From Sequoia sempervirens (taxonomy: Eukaryota; Streptophyta; Pinopsida; Cupressales; Cupressaceae), in the NCBI GenBank assembly GCA_007258455.2, contig VDFB02270651.1:704159360-704223359 (forward strand): a DNA stretch of 64,000 nt, written 5' to 3'. The notes under the pieces are model-generated. The model ran no database searches. It was given only the letters and a program-made list of their open reading frames with translations, and was not told where the DNA came from. Position numbers and translations under genes: made by a program. Below are positions 9,106-20,869 of this stretch, piece by piece; position 1 is the first letter of the stretch; each line of letters starts with the position of its first letter.

Positions 9106-9958
9106 GTTTTTGATAAATTAAGCAACATTTATAGGGTGTTGTACCCTTCACAAAGAGCCACAAGGTCCAATAAAGTCCAAGATAAAAAAAAAAAGCACCA
9201 AAAGAAACACTAAGCCAAAAAATAGAAATGTAGACTGACAGCACACAGACAAATAGTAGACCAGCAACAGACTAGCTGGCATCCTCCCAACTCTTGGACA
9301 GAAGATGAACCACATCATCTCGGACCCACTCTTGATGGTCTTCAATCTTCTTCATCTCCATCTCATCCTTGATGACCACTGATAGGGTACTAGTGATACA
9401 ATGCACCAACTTGACTGTGTAGCGGGTCAACCCACATAATTTTTTATCCAATTTCTCCATTCTTTCAACACACAGAGCTCCTCCCTACCACCCACAATGT
9501 ATTCAGAATCATTTTGCTCAATATCCAGAGGTTTCGAAGAGTGAGGCCAAAACCTCCTTCTGAGCTTTTCCCTTGTCAGGAATGGAGTAGGGACCTTTGG
9601 CCTTCTCTCCCTCCTCACCCTCTGACACCTCTTCAACCCTGCTATCAATATTGTTAGACAGCTCCTCTTCAGTGTCTAAATCTTTAACCTTCACTTTTTC
9701 CCTATTCTTAGCCAACTTGCTAGAGTGCTGAAAGATAGCATCACAACCAATAACCAAAGTCTCTGCAATCATTGTATTACCCAACGAGTCCTTGATCACA
9801 ACATTTTCCCTTTGCTCGGAGGCTCTTTCTCCTTTCCTTTCTTTTTCAAGGTAGGCTTACTGGGAGTCTTCACAAGGGTAGACTTGAGGACACACAGGCT
9901 AGTCATTGCACTAGTTTGGTCATTTCCCTCATTCCCCTTAATATTTTTAGATTTAGGC
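9106..9958 (-). mobile_element. Retroposon-like insertion with 15-bp target duplication
   Basis: ATTTCACTTGATAAT occurs at 9,091-9,105 and 9,959-9,973, and removing the 853 bp between them restores the Copia A frame ISLDNFDDSWVLD. The long, variable-type duplication and a short A-run at the end near 9,106 (read on the - strand) point to target-primed retroposition. On the - strand it carries two decayed open frames: an acidic segment (9,518-9,799, EEGEKAKGPYS) and a segment with LTRYTVKLVHCITSTLSVV and EMEMKKIEDHQEWVRDDVV (9,272-9,460). No reverse transcriptase is present, so it is either non-autonomous or a retroposed transcript. Confidence 0.65.
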
Positions 9959-10345
9959 ATTTCACTTGATAATTTTGATGATTCTTGGGTGTTAGATTTA
10001 GGGGCTTCATTTCATGCTATGCCCCATAGAAGTTATTTTCTTGATTATGTCTAAGGGGATTTTGGGCAGCTGGTTTATTTGAGAGATAACGAACCCTACC
10101 AAATTGTTGGAAAGGGAAGAATCAAGATTAAGATGCAGAATGGGAATCATTGGCTACTACATGAGGTAAGACACATTCCCAAGTTAAGCAAAAAAATAAT
10201 TTCAACAGGGCAACTAGATGATGAAGGTTGTTTTGTTACATTTAGTGATAAAAATTGGAAGGTTACAAGACGTGCCTTAGTGGTATAAAAAGATGTGAAA
10301 GTAGGAACCTTATATATTTATACAGGTTATATTGTTCCTTCTACT
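9959..10345 (+). pseudogene. Copia A aspartic protease region
   Basis: DDSWVLDLGASFHAMPHR (about 9,976-10,029) corresponds to the Copia protease active site, normally D-S-G-A; here Ser is replaced by Leu (DLGA). It is followed by DNEPYQIVGKGRIKIK and LLHEVRHIPKLSKKIIS (10,082-10,215), the conserved second half of the domain. A stop at about 10,051 interrupts it. The enzyme would have cut the Gag-Pol polyprotein; the altered active site and stop make it inactive. Confidence 0.88.
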
Positions 10346-10419
10346 TTAGCTATTGCAGATAAAAATCAATGTTTAGGAACAATTGTTGCAGTTCAGCAAG
10401 CAGAAAATTAGATAGTTGC

Positions 10420-11420
10420 TATGGATTTTGAATTAGCACTGTGGCATAATACACTTGGGCATATGAGTGAAAAAAGGTATGAAAGTACTTCATTCAAAGA
10501 ATGTTTTACCAAGTCTAAAATATGTTAATATGGATTTCTGTGAAAGTTGTGTGTATGGAAAACAAAAGAGAGCTAGTTTTCTCAAGGATGGGAAGCAAAA
10601 GAAAGATGAGAAATTGGAGTTTGTGCATACAGATGTATGGGGACCATATTAGGTATCCTCTCTCAGTGGCTCTCGGTATTATGTCACTTTTATTGGTGAT
10701 GCAACAAGAAAGGTATGGATTTATTTTGTTAGGCAAAAATTTGATGTATTTGAAACTTTTAAAAAATGGAGAAGCTTGGTTGAGAATGAGAAAGGTAAAA
10801 AAGTTAAAATGTCTTAGATCTGACAATGGTGGTGAGTATTGCAACAAAGAGTTTGAATATTATTATTCCTCTAATGGTATTCATAGGCAAAAAATGGTTC
10901 CAAGGACTCCACAAGAAAATGGAGTGGTTGAGTGCATGAATAGAACAATAATGGAGCGTGCACAAACTATGAGATTGCATGTTGGGATTCCTTTAAACAT
11001 GTGGGAAGAGGCTGTAAACACTGTTGTTTATTTAATTAATAGAGGTTCCTCTGATCCTTTGGGTTGTGGTGTTCCATTGGAAGCATGGATAGGTAAGAAG
11101 CTGAGTTGTTCTTTTCTCAAAACCTTTGTTTGTGAAGCATTTGCACATGTAGATTCAGAAAATAGAACCAAGCTTGATGCTAAATCAAAGAAATTTATAT
11201 TTTTTGGACATGGTATTGATGAATTTGGTTATAGGCTTTGTTATTTTGAAAATCAAAAAATGTAAGAAGCAGGAATGTCATATTCAATGAGAAAGTGTTG
11301 TACAAAGATCAATTGCAACAACATGAGAAGAAAAAAAATGATCATGTAGTGTTGGATGATACTTCAAACAATGATGTTCCAATGGTTCCTCATGCTCCGC
11401 AACAATAACAATAGAAAATA
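10420..11420 (+). pseudogene. Copia A integrase (zinc finger and catalytic core)
   Basis: LWHNTLGHMS (about 10,439) supplies the two His and CESCVYGK (about 10,540) the two Cys of the HHCC finger. The core has HTDVWGP (about 10,624), SDNGGEY (about 10,819) and PQENGVVE (about 10,908-10,932), the D, D and E of the catalytic triad, all retained. After it come the conserved Copia segments AVYLINR-like (VVYLINRGSS) and KLDAKSKKFIFFGH. Frameshifts at about 10,480 and 10,650 and at the end (11,263) break the protein. The longest open part spans 10,522-11,265. Confidence 0.92.
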
Positions 11421-11439
11421 CCACAAACTCCAATGAATT

Positions 11440-12440
11440 TTAAACGATCTTCAAGGATAAGTAGACCTCCAAAAGGATTTCCTCCCTCTTTGTCTTCTAT
11501 TTTATTGACTGATGCTAGTGAACTGGAATGTTATGATGAAGCTATGTAAGTGGATTCCAAGGTTCAATGGGAGCATGGAATGAAAGAAGAAATGGACTCC
11601 TTGCTAAAAAAAAAAAAACTTGGGACTTATGTAAGTTACCTGCAAGTAAAAAGGCTTTACCAAACAAATGGGTTTATAGGGTGAAAGAGGAAGATGGAGG
11701 TAATAAAAGATTTAAAGCCAAGTTAGTTGTAAAAGGATTTGCACAGAAAAATGAATTGATTTTGATGAAATATTTCCTCCAATTGTTAAAATAAATTCTA
11801 TTCATACTATTTTAAGTATTGTGGTTGCTGAAGATTTGCATTTAGAATAGCTTGATGTTAAAACTTCCTTGCTCCATGGTGATTTGGAAGAGGAAATATA
11901 TATGGAACATCCACAAGGATTTGAGGTCAAAGGTATGGATAAACTAGTGTGCAAATTGAAGAAAAGTTTATATGGCTTGAAGTAAACACCTCGACAATGG
12001 TATATTAAATTTGATAGTTTTATGGTTGAGCAAGGCTACAACCAGTGTAATTCAGACCATTGTGTTTACTTTAAGAGGTTATATGATGATAGCTACATTA
12101 TTTTATATTTATATATTGATGATATGCTTGTAGCAGGATCTAACATGGATCACATAAAGGAGTTAAAACAACAGTTAGAAAATTCATTTTCTATGAAGGA
12201 TTTGGGAGTAGCAAAACAAATCCTTGGTATGAAGCTTACAAGAGATAGGAAAAATAGAAAAAAAAAATTATGTTAGGCTTATTATGTTGAAAAGGTTTTG
12301 CAGAGATTTCATATGGAGAATGCAAAAGTTGTCAGTACACCTTTGCCCATTCATGTCAAATTGACTAAGGATATGTGTCCAAAGACACGATAGGAGGAAG
12401 AAAAAATGTCCAAGGTACATATGCTTTAGCTATATGAAGT
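11440..12440 (+). pseudogene. Copia A reverse transcriptase
   Basis: The linker motif SSRISRPPKGFPPS (11,448 onward) precedes the RT palm. Recognisable blocks are KWVYRVKEEDGG and FKAKLVVKGFAQ (11,660-11,745), [20 protein letters not shown] (about 11,850-11,905, Asp retained) and LYLYIDDMLVAGS (catalytic YIDD at 12,112-12,123, intact), then QILGMKLTRDR. Stops and frameshifts occur between blocks (for example near 11,770, 11,848, 11,985 and 12,274). Confidence 0.92.
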
Positions 12441-12970
12441 TCAATGTAAGCCATGGTATGCACAAGATCGAATATTGCACATGTCGTAGGAGTTGTTAAC
12501 AGGTATATGAGTCATCCCAAAATTGAGCATTGGAATGAAATTAAATGGATTCTTGGGTATTTGAGAGGTACATCCAATAAATGCTTATGTTTTGGGGGCT
12601 CTAATGTTGATTTAAAGGGCTATGTTGACTCAGATTTGACAACAGATATAGATACTAGGCAGAGTACCATAGGTTATGTATTTACAGTTGGTGGGACAAC
12701 AGTGAGTTGGATTTCTCAGTTGCAAAAGGTGGTTGTTTTATCCACCATAGAGGCAGAGTATGTAGCTACAACATAGGCAGTAAAGGAGATGATATGGCTG
12801 CAATTTTTCATGGAAGAGTTGGGAAAATAGCAGGCTGAAAGTTTCTTGTTTACGGATAGCCAAAGTGCTATATATCTAGCTGAGATATCATTTCATTCAG
12901 TTAGTGTTGGAGGATGGATAGGTAAGGCTAGAAAAGATTCATACTGATGATAATCTAGTGGATATGTTTA
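12441..12970 (+). pseudogene. Copia A RNase H
   Basis: The blocks HPKIEHWNEIKWILGYLRGT (about 12,513), GYVDSDLTTDIDTRQST (about 12,620) and LSTIEAEYVATT (about 12,738) are the conserved Copia RNase H segments, including the Asp and Glu residues of the active site. The frame is open over 12,453-12,776 and then stops. Remnants (FTDSQSAIYLA) follow to about 12,880. Confidence 0.9.
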
Positions 12971-13115
12971 TGAAGGTAGTGACAAGGGAGAAGTTGATCT
13001 CATCTTCAACTTTGGTTGGCTGTCAAGGTTGAATTCAAGTAAAAGAGAACAATAGGGTCTAAGGTGTTGATTTCCAATGGGAGTTGTAGGGGCAGTGGTG
13101 TTATGATCAATCTCC

Positions 13116-13131
13116 AAGTGGGAGATTATTA
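13116..13131 (+). other. Polypurine tract of Copia A
   Basis: AAGTGGGAGATTATTA lies directly before the TGTTATGG start of the 3' LTR. It matches the usual plant Copia tract (AAGTGGGAGATTGTT). Confidence 0.88.
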
Positions 13132-13809
13132 TGTTATGGAGACCAATCAGACTCAGATAAAAATCTTCATATTATTTTATTTATTAAATAATTTGTTGCA
13201 CTTATATTTATGTTGCACTTGTATTTAAAAGATGGTTACAAACAAATATTAAATGTTGGAAGTGATTAGTTATAGCTGGAAGTGATTAGTTACAATATTT
13301 TAAATATAAATTTTATGGAAAACTAGAAAAAGTAAATGTAATTTCCCAAAGAAAGTGTTTTATTGGGTGCATGAGGCACAACCAATGGCTGCACTTCATT
13401 GGTAATTAATGAGACATGTGTAGGAGCATATTAGAACACTTGGAGATGAGTTCTGATGTGTGCAGGTCATGAAAAATGTTGGCAACAATTTGCATAGTAC
13501 TAGCTGGAAAAATGCAATAGAAGCTGCAGGTACCCATAGCCATGGTTGTGTAAAACCAACAAGTGAAAAATGTGTTTAAAATGTTGTTGCATGTTGTTGC
13601 ATGTCTTTGCATGTCATTGTAAAGGTTATTTTCTAGGAGATTAATATATTTTGGACCCTCTTGTTGGTGGATGTAGCCCGGATTTGGGTGAACCATGTTA
13701 AATCTTTTTGTTGTCTTCTTGTTGCTATAATTTTCTAGGTTTTCTATTTCTCTATTTTGTTGATCAAAACTGCATTTAACTGATTGAAATCTACCTTCTA
13801 ACCCTAGCA
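13132..13809 (+). repeat. 3' LTR of Copia A (678 bp)
   Basis: It starts TGTTATGG after the polypurine tract and ends CCCTAGCA. Its last 344 bp match the start of the window. Sequence after 13,809 belongs to the flanking tandem duplication. Confidence 0.92.
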
Positions 13810-16741
13810 TTATCAATTTTGATTTAAAATTATAGGGGAAAAGCACTTTTCATTCTAGAGGGCATAAAAAATTTAGATATAAGACTCAAAGTGATGTTGA
13901 TGAGTGGTCAATAAGAATGTATGGATAAGAATTGAGGAAATACAGTTATAAAAAACTTGTTATTCTAGATTATTTAAAAGTGCAATCAATTTGAGCATTT
14001 TCACCCTTAGATATGTATAATCTTGTTGATCAAACACTATACATTTATGCTTTTGGAAAGACCATTTTATTTAGTTTTTATCCTATAAAGTTATAAATAT
14101 TCACACAATACTTAAAACTAATAGTAATAAAATATTTATATCTATCAACTATTTAATAACACCTTTAGGTATTGCTACTAATTATATAAAATCATAATCT
14201 AACTTTCTTATTCTAAATATGAACATTGTAAACATATATTTTTATGAAGACCCTTTGAAACAACCTTTTCATTAATAAAAAATACATTCTAAAAAGATAA
14301 TTTAGTTGTATGTGTTTTTCCAATGCAAAACATAATTTACTCAAAATAAATATTCTAAAATTGATGTGCATGTGAAAGATGGGATATAAGGATTGATCCA
14401 TAAGCTTTGGGGATTTCATTTGATCAACTAAGTCTGAAATTAAGAAGAAAACAATTTGGCTAAGTCTAAAATTAAGAAGAAAATAGTGTTCTTATCACGT
14501 TTTGCAACAAATTAAAAGTAAACATCCCTTCAAAAATCTCCACATTGAAATTTTTCATGGGGATTAAAATAAAGAATATTTTTCTTTTTCCTAGATTAAG
14601 AAAAATTATAGAATTACAAAATAAGTTGTCAAGCAGTCAAAATCAACATATACTACATAAATTGAAAAAGGTTGACAAGGGGAGAATAACCAATGCTATC
14701 AAAGGACATAGATACGACCAATAAAAATATTCTAAACTATATGGAGAAACAAGATCTAGTAGAGGAGACATAATAACCAGCCATTTCAATCCATCTTGAT
14801 AAGAATATCATTGAATATGAAATAATATGAGTGAAAATTGTAGGTTGATAACACACAAAAATAACCCATTTTCTCAACTAGTATAAAGAGATGTTTGTGA
14901 TAAAATACCAATCATAGTAGAGATTCTACTCATAATAGTAGAGGTGAAGAACAAAAAGTCTCTTGGATATATGAGTCTCTTCCTTCAACTATATAGCCAA
15001 GCAATTAACCACCACATTTGAACTAACATGAACCCTATATTTATTATCACTAGGTGAAGAAGTGGAATCAAGGAAAATGTCTACATAGTAATCATCCATA
15101 ATCATTAGCATTTTATAAAAACTGTTATAGTGATTTTCCAAATTCAATATTCTTCTAGATTTGCAAATCAAAAAAAAAAAGTATACATCTTTTCAAGATA
15201 TTATTTTGACTTTTTAATGACTACTAGAAACCTCAACATTTTTTACATTGAATTTTAAACTAATAATTATTTTAAAATTAATTATAAATTAAAGAGCTTA
15301 AAGAGCTGAAACTTTATAGTTATTATGTTGAATTTTATGTTGAAGGTGGTCCTACTATAAACAAATGATAATTAAACATAAACGCATACCACTCTTTATG
15401 CTAAAATATTAAAGTCCAACATATTTTCACATTGCCATTTTTTATTTTATTAGGTAGTCTCATAATTTGACTTTCTTCATTCTAAATGTGTGTATCGTCA
15501 AACTTATCTCTTTGTGATGATAATAACCTTTTCATTAATAAAAACGTTGCACTATCTATAGAGAAATTCAATTGTGTATATACATCCAACCCAAAGCATA
15601 ATTTACTTTAAGCTAAATATTTATATAATCAATATACATAGGAAAGATGGGGAGAGAAAGGGGCCCATAAGCTTTTGAGATTCTCATAAGATGAGCCAAG
15701 TCTAAGATAGGAAGAAAATAGTGTTCTTTTAACTTTTGAATACAAAGTAAAAGTAGATGCCTCTTCACAAATTTCCACATTGATGGGAATTTTAAATAAA
15801 AAAGTATCAAAAAAATTCTTAAAGTGATTTTCTAAATTCAATATTCTTTTGAACTTACAAATCAAAATAAAAAAAACAAACATCTTTTGAAATTGAAATA
15901 ATATCTTAACCTTTTCGTGACTACTAAAAAATAATAACATTTTTATATTAAATTTTAAAATGATAATTATTTTAAAATTAATTATAATTATCAACTTTAT
16001 GTTAAAGATGATACTTATTATAAACAACTACATATTAACCATATGCTGCTTTTTATAAAGATTGAAGCCTTTTTAATAAAACAATATATATATATATACC
16101 TATTCACATTAAGTTTTGGTGGAATAGGATTTGGATAAACTTTTTAATAAAACGGTGGTGGAGTAGAATATACTTGATGTAACATAACAGAAATTGAGTT
16201 TAAATTTTACGTGGGATATTAGAAATACAGTTAGGTGCCATCTGTACAATGGCAGTAGGAAAATTTGTAATTCATTCCATTTTCATTTCAAGGTCACTTT
16301 CTAATAAGATACTTTCAAACATTAGTTTATTGAATGTATGATATTTTTATAGGGTGAAAGAAATTTATATTAGGGAGAAATAAGAAAAAGAAAAGTTAAA
16401 TTATGAGATTATCTAATAACATAAAAAAATAAAGAAAAAATAGTATTTTTGTAATTTTTAATGTAGATTAAAAGTAAGTTTCTTCAAAAATATGGGGATT
16501 AAAAATGAAAAGTGTTAAAGAAAATTAGGATGATTTTCTAAATTTATTATTTTTTTGAGATCACAAATAAAATAAAGTAAAGATTTTTTCAATTTGAGAT
16601 AATTATTTTGTTTTTTTTATGACTATTAGAAACCTCAACATTTTTACATTGAATTTTAAAATTATAAATGGAATATTTTAGTTATTGTGTCAACTTTTAT
16701 ACTGAAGGTGACCCCACTATAAACAACTAACACATTAACCA
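13810..16741. repeat. Tandem duplication, copy 1 (left part), AT-rich and non-coding
   Basis: From ATCAATTTTGATTTAAAATT onward this stretch aligns in order with 22,981-25,700. Inside it, sub-blocks of about 660-700 bp recur, marked by an anchor of the form GTTGAAGGTGGTCC-ACTATAAACAA followed by a CCACTCTTTATGCTAAA type phrase at about 15,340, 16,003 and 16,700. Copy 1 continues after Copia E at 22,642-22,980. Frames such as 14,989-15,171 and 15,629-16,027 (- strand) are shared with copy 2 but carry no known domain. A short TA tract lies at 16,083-16,098. Confidence 0.82.
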
Positions 16742-17578
16742 TGTTGAAAATCAAGGTCAAAGTACTACAATATTAGCTTCAACAAAATGTTTGCAATTCT
16801 GTAATAGACATGTTTGTCCAAGATTACCCAAAAAAATTATGTATGTGATTGCACATTCAACAAAACAATGAAGAACTGTAAACACAAGTGACCATATTTA
16901 TGTGGAGAAACCCTTGTGAAAAAAACCTCCACACCCAAAGAAACCAATGCTTGTATTAATATTTCAAATGAGTATACACCAATACAACATATCTCTCTAA
17001 CAATATTCAGGCAACACTTCATTATTTCTTCAACATGCAAAACAATCATACATTCTACTAACCCAAGGCACCAATTTAAAGAAGAGTTGAAGGTGAGAAT
17101 ACCACTATGGTATCTCGAAACAAGTGGAAAAACCACATGCAAAAACCATACTCCCTCCTTAGTGGACAACATGTAAACTTAGTAAATAATAATCATCATG
17201 GCAAGGGCCTTAATATGGGTGCCTAACCCATCTAGTCAATCAAAATTGATCAAATCTGAGTGCTTCATTACTCCTCAACGGTTCCAATGGCTAACATGCA
17301 CAACATACAAATCTTGGCACCCCAACATGCGAAAACATGCAAGAGATTGACTCTTAATCTCCCATTTGGATGCCTACGTAGAGGATTTCGGATTTAAACT
17401 TTGTTGTTGACATCAATGACTAGATCCTCCTTTATGAATGTAATTACAATTTGTCACAGATAAATAAATATTAAATATTTTTATCCCTCATGTCCTTAAG
17501 CACCCATGTACACCTTCCAAGATGAAGACACATGAAAATGACTTAGGATTGCAAAGTTAATGTTGACTTATCCTAACA
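16742..17578 (-). repeat. 3' LTR of Copia E (837 bp)
   Basis: In + orientation it begins TGTTGAAAATCAAGG and ends TCCTAACA, next to the polypurine tract TTCTCCCACGTG. It aligns with 21,717-22,636, with clear divergence throughout. Confidence 0.93.
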
Positions 17579-17590
17579 TTCTCCCACGTG
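17579..17590 (-). other. Polypurine tract of Copia E
   Basis: The - strand reads CACGTGGGAGAA immediately before the 3' LTR start TGTTAGG. Confidence 0.85.
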
Positions 17591-17966
17591 ACATTATATA
17601 TTCTAATTACATCCATAAAAAAATATAAAATTATAATCAAGCATAGTTATCAAGGTCCATGGCCTTCCTACACCAACATAAAATATACATGGTCACTAGC
17701 TTCATAATAGAATATGCAACATTATCCAAAGTTTCAAATTTCATTAACAAAATCTTACCATTCTCAGCCATTTCTTGCACATAGTGATAAGAAACATCAA
17801 CATGCTTAGTATGAGCATGATACATAGATTTTTTTTGCCAAATATATATGACACTTTGACTATCACAGATTCGAACCTCTCAATCTTGCAATCAAAACCA
17901 ATACTTGTACCAAGTATATATAACTATGTACCACCTCTTTAGAGGCATGTGTAGCAACAATAAACT

Positions 17967-18152
17967 CTACTTATATGGTGGAAAAGCAATAATAAAATAT
18001 TTTTTACTCATCCAACTCATTGCACCTCCAAATAAAGAGAAAACATAACCACTAGTGGACCTTTGACTATACAATTCACCTACCCTATCCGGATCAACAA
18101 AAACTTGTATGTCCAATAAATTAACCAAATCATAAGTACCTTGATAACTCAA
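17967..18152 (-). pseudogene. Copia E RNase H remnant
   Basis: The - strand frame contains FVDPDRVGELYSQRSTSGYV and FGGAMSWMSKK, matching the Copia RNase H blocks around the D-x-D-W-A-G-D-x2-S-R-R-S-T-S-G-Y motif. Asp/Trp residues of the motif are partly replaced, and the AEY block downstream is lost. Confidence 0.85.
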
Positions 18153-18199
18153 ATAGTAGTAATAATTTCCTCAAAAATATCTAAATACCCTCTTAAAAA

Positions 18200-19230
18200 A
18201 AATTGAATGCTCTTTACTAGGGTTAGACATAAACCTTCTCAAAACTCTCACTTCTTGGTAATATTTCCAGTCTAGTGAAAACCATTTCATACATCAAACT
18301 ACCAATGACACTAGCATAAGGATCCATAGAATTTTTTTTTTAAATCATCATTAGAATTAAGACACATTTCTAAACTAAGCCTAGTACCAACAAAAACTAG
18401 AATACCAATTAAATTACAATCATGTTGTATTTAAACCCTCACAAAATAGTATCAATATACTTACTCTAAATTAACCAAAGCTTTTTGTGAGCCTGATCCT
18501 TTTTTATCTTCATCCCAAAAATACATTCAATAGTCTAGACAAGTCCTTCATATCAAATGTTCTAGAAAGATAAGTCTTGAGCTCCCTAATCATCAGTTTG
18601 TTGTTACCCATAAACAACATACCATCAACAAACAAGACAATAATTAATATTTGATTATCAAAAAATTTAATATAAACAAAATGATCTTCCTAACTCCTAA
18701 GAAAACCTAATTTAATTGCAAAGGAATCAAATTTATACTACCACATCATAAGTGACTACTTTAGACCATGCAATTATCATTTTAATATGAAAACCAAATA
18801 TTCCTTTCCTTTCACAACAAAACCATTAGGTTGTTACATATAAATTTCTTCCTCTAGATCCCCATGCAAGAAAGCAATTTTAACATCCCTTTGCTCAATT
18901 TAAAAATCACATGTTCTAGTAATAGATAAAAAAGAATCTAATAGAATTTAACAGAGTAATAAGAGATAACATCTCACCAAAATCAACCCCCTCTCTCTAG
19001 GAGTATCCCTTGGCCACTAATCTAGCCTTGTACCACTCTAACTGATCATTTGCACCAGTTTTCATTTTAAATACCCACTTGCAACCAATGGGATTTCTAC
19101 CTTTGGGAAACTAACAAGATTCTATTTACCACAACTATCTAGAGTCATCATCTCCTCCTGTATGGCCTACATCTAATATTCACTATCCTCCAAAGAGAGA
19201 TCCTCCATGAAAGATCTAAGTTCATCATCA
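18200..19230 (-). pseudogene. Copia E reverse transcriptase remnant
   Basis: In several - strand frames the RT blocks can be followed: FKMKTGANDQLEWYKARLVA (about 19,010-19,070), AKGC-NCFLAWG in place of the VKTAFLHG block (about 18,860-18,900), and LFVDGMLFMGNNK at about 18,605-18,643. The catalytic Y-V-D-D is changed to F-V-D-G, so the enzyme is dead apart from the many stops. Confidence 0.82.
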
Positions 19231-19234
19231 ATAC

Positions 19235-20440
19235 TTAACAAAGAAAAAACACAACAAAATATGATAGGCTATACATATCGACTAGATTATGTTGTCTTGT
19301 GGACCTTCTCAAGGTAGGAGTAACAAATTTTGTTTGTTCTTTGTTTGTGTGATCATCGTATACATCATCTAAACTCTCTAAAATATCTTCTTCTACATTC
19401 GTTGATCCATCTAATTGTTTTTTCACATGTGCATCTTCCTACTTTTCCATTCTTATCTTGAAGTGCATTGTTTTAGTCTTTTATTTCTCATTTGGTTGTT
19501 CTTCACCTAAATAATCTCTAAACTCCTTGAAAATCACATCTCTAGAATACTTTTTTTGGGTTAGAGGATTCCAAAGCTTATAACCTTTTATATTCTCACC
19601 ATAGCTAATGAAGATGCATTTCTAAGTTTTTAGATCTACTTTAGATTGATTTTTAAGGCACACAAACATAATCTTTACAACTAAAGACTCTTAAATATGA
19701 AACATAAGGCTTTCTACATATCCATACTACATAAAGAGTTTTATCAACAAGAGTTGAACAAGGAGATATTTAATCAAATAAAAAGTAGTACTTATAGCCT
19801 TTTCCCAAAAGAATTGATCTAACTTCACACCACTCAACATATTTCTAGCTCTTTCCATTGAGGTTCAATTCATTCTTTATGCTACCTCATTTTATTGTGG
19901 ATTATAGCATAATCTTCTACTAAACAATACTTGTATGCTTACATAACTCATCAAATTCCCTAGAACAATATTCATCACCATTGTCAAATCTCAACACCCT
20001 TACATTATAATCTATTTGCTACCCAACTAAGGCTTTAAATTCCTTAAACTTAGTTAAAACCTCATATTTAGTGTGAAAATAAATCTAAGTGTATCTTGAG
20101 GCATCACCAATGAATGTAGCATAAAATCCAGATTTTTCAAAAGAATCAACATCCACTGGACCAAACACATCCAAATGAATTTTTTTTAATAATCTACTAG
20201 CCTTATTAGTCCCATTAGAAAATGATGATTTATGTTTGTACCAAACAAAAAATGCTCACCAAAATCATTTTTACCAATAGAATAATAAAAGAAAACTATC
20301 AACTAGATTTTTATTAATAATGGTCCTAGGACCTTTTCCACTTATGTGACCCAAATGTTGGTGCTACAACATACATGCATTTTTAGTGCTATTTGCATTG
20401 ATAGAACTAGGTAAATTGGAGGAATTAAGATTAAACAAAG
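19235..20440 (-). pseudogene. Copia E integrase and linker remnant
   Basis: FGPVDVDSFEKSGFYATFIG (about 20,100-20,165), RFDNGDEYCSREFDELCKH (about 19,930-19,995, second catalytic Asp retained) and an N-x-VA-stop-RMN block (about 19,840-19,900) are recognisable; the catalytic Glu codon of the last block is a stop. The RT linker RRSTRQHNLVDMYS lies in the open frame 19,235-19,426. Confidence 0.85.
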
Positions 20441-20443
20441 TCC

Positions 20444-20842
20444 CTATATATGTGATATTTTAGTAACCACCAAATTCCCTCTTACCAATCTACAACTAGA
20501 CTTCTCAAATGTCACATGCAATCTAAAATCATTCAATGCTAATATAGAAAGTAAGTTTATTACAAGTCTTGGAATATACAAAATATCATCAAGAGTTATA
20601 ACTCTTCCATCACTAAAACAAAAATTTACCTTTCCCTTATCAACAATCCACTTAGTGCTATTATCACCAAGGAAAACTTTTCTATCATAAGCTAAGTATG
20701 CACAAAACCACTCCCTGTAAGGATTCATATGGTAGGAACAACTTGAGTCAATAGGAAAATCATCATTACTAATAGTGCTGGCTGAAATAAATAAAGCATT
20801 ATTATTACTATCATCTGAGGAATTTTTCATGGAGGAATGCAC
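20444..20842 (-). pseudogene. Copia E protease region
   Basis: This is an open - strand frame of 132 codons with DDFPIDSSCSYHMNPYREWF, equivalent to the Copia protease motif D-S-G-C-S-x-H-M; here Gly is replaced by Ser (DSSC). It is followed by VDKGKVNFCFSDGRVITLDD and ILYIPRLVINLLSI, the conserved C-terminal half. The Gly loss probably inactivates it even though the frame is open. Confidence 0.9.
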
Positions 20843-20869
20843 ACTCTTTTTCTTTTTTCTTAAATTCCT

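Larger units (their letters stand above)
1..13809 (+). mobile_element. Copia A: degenerate Ty1/copia LTR retrotransposon with nested insertions
   Basis: The element has a partial 5' LTR (1-344), a tRNA-iMet primer site (347-358), gag, protease, integrase, reverse transcriptase and RNase H in Copia order, a polypurine tract (13,116-13,131) and a full 3' LTR (13,132-13,809). The first 344 bases of the window match 13,466-13,809 nearly end to end, so about 334 bp of the 5' LTR lies outside the window. By eye the two LTR segments differ at roughly one base in ten, which suggests an old insertion. All coding regions carry stops or frameshifts. Element B (559-8,398) splits gag and a small retroposon (9,106-9,958) splits the gag-protease junction. 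Without these insertions it would be about 5.5 kb. Confidence 0.93.
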
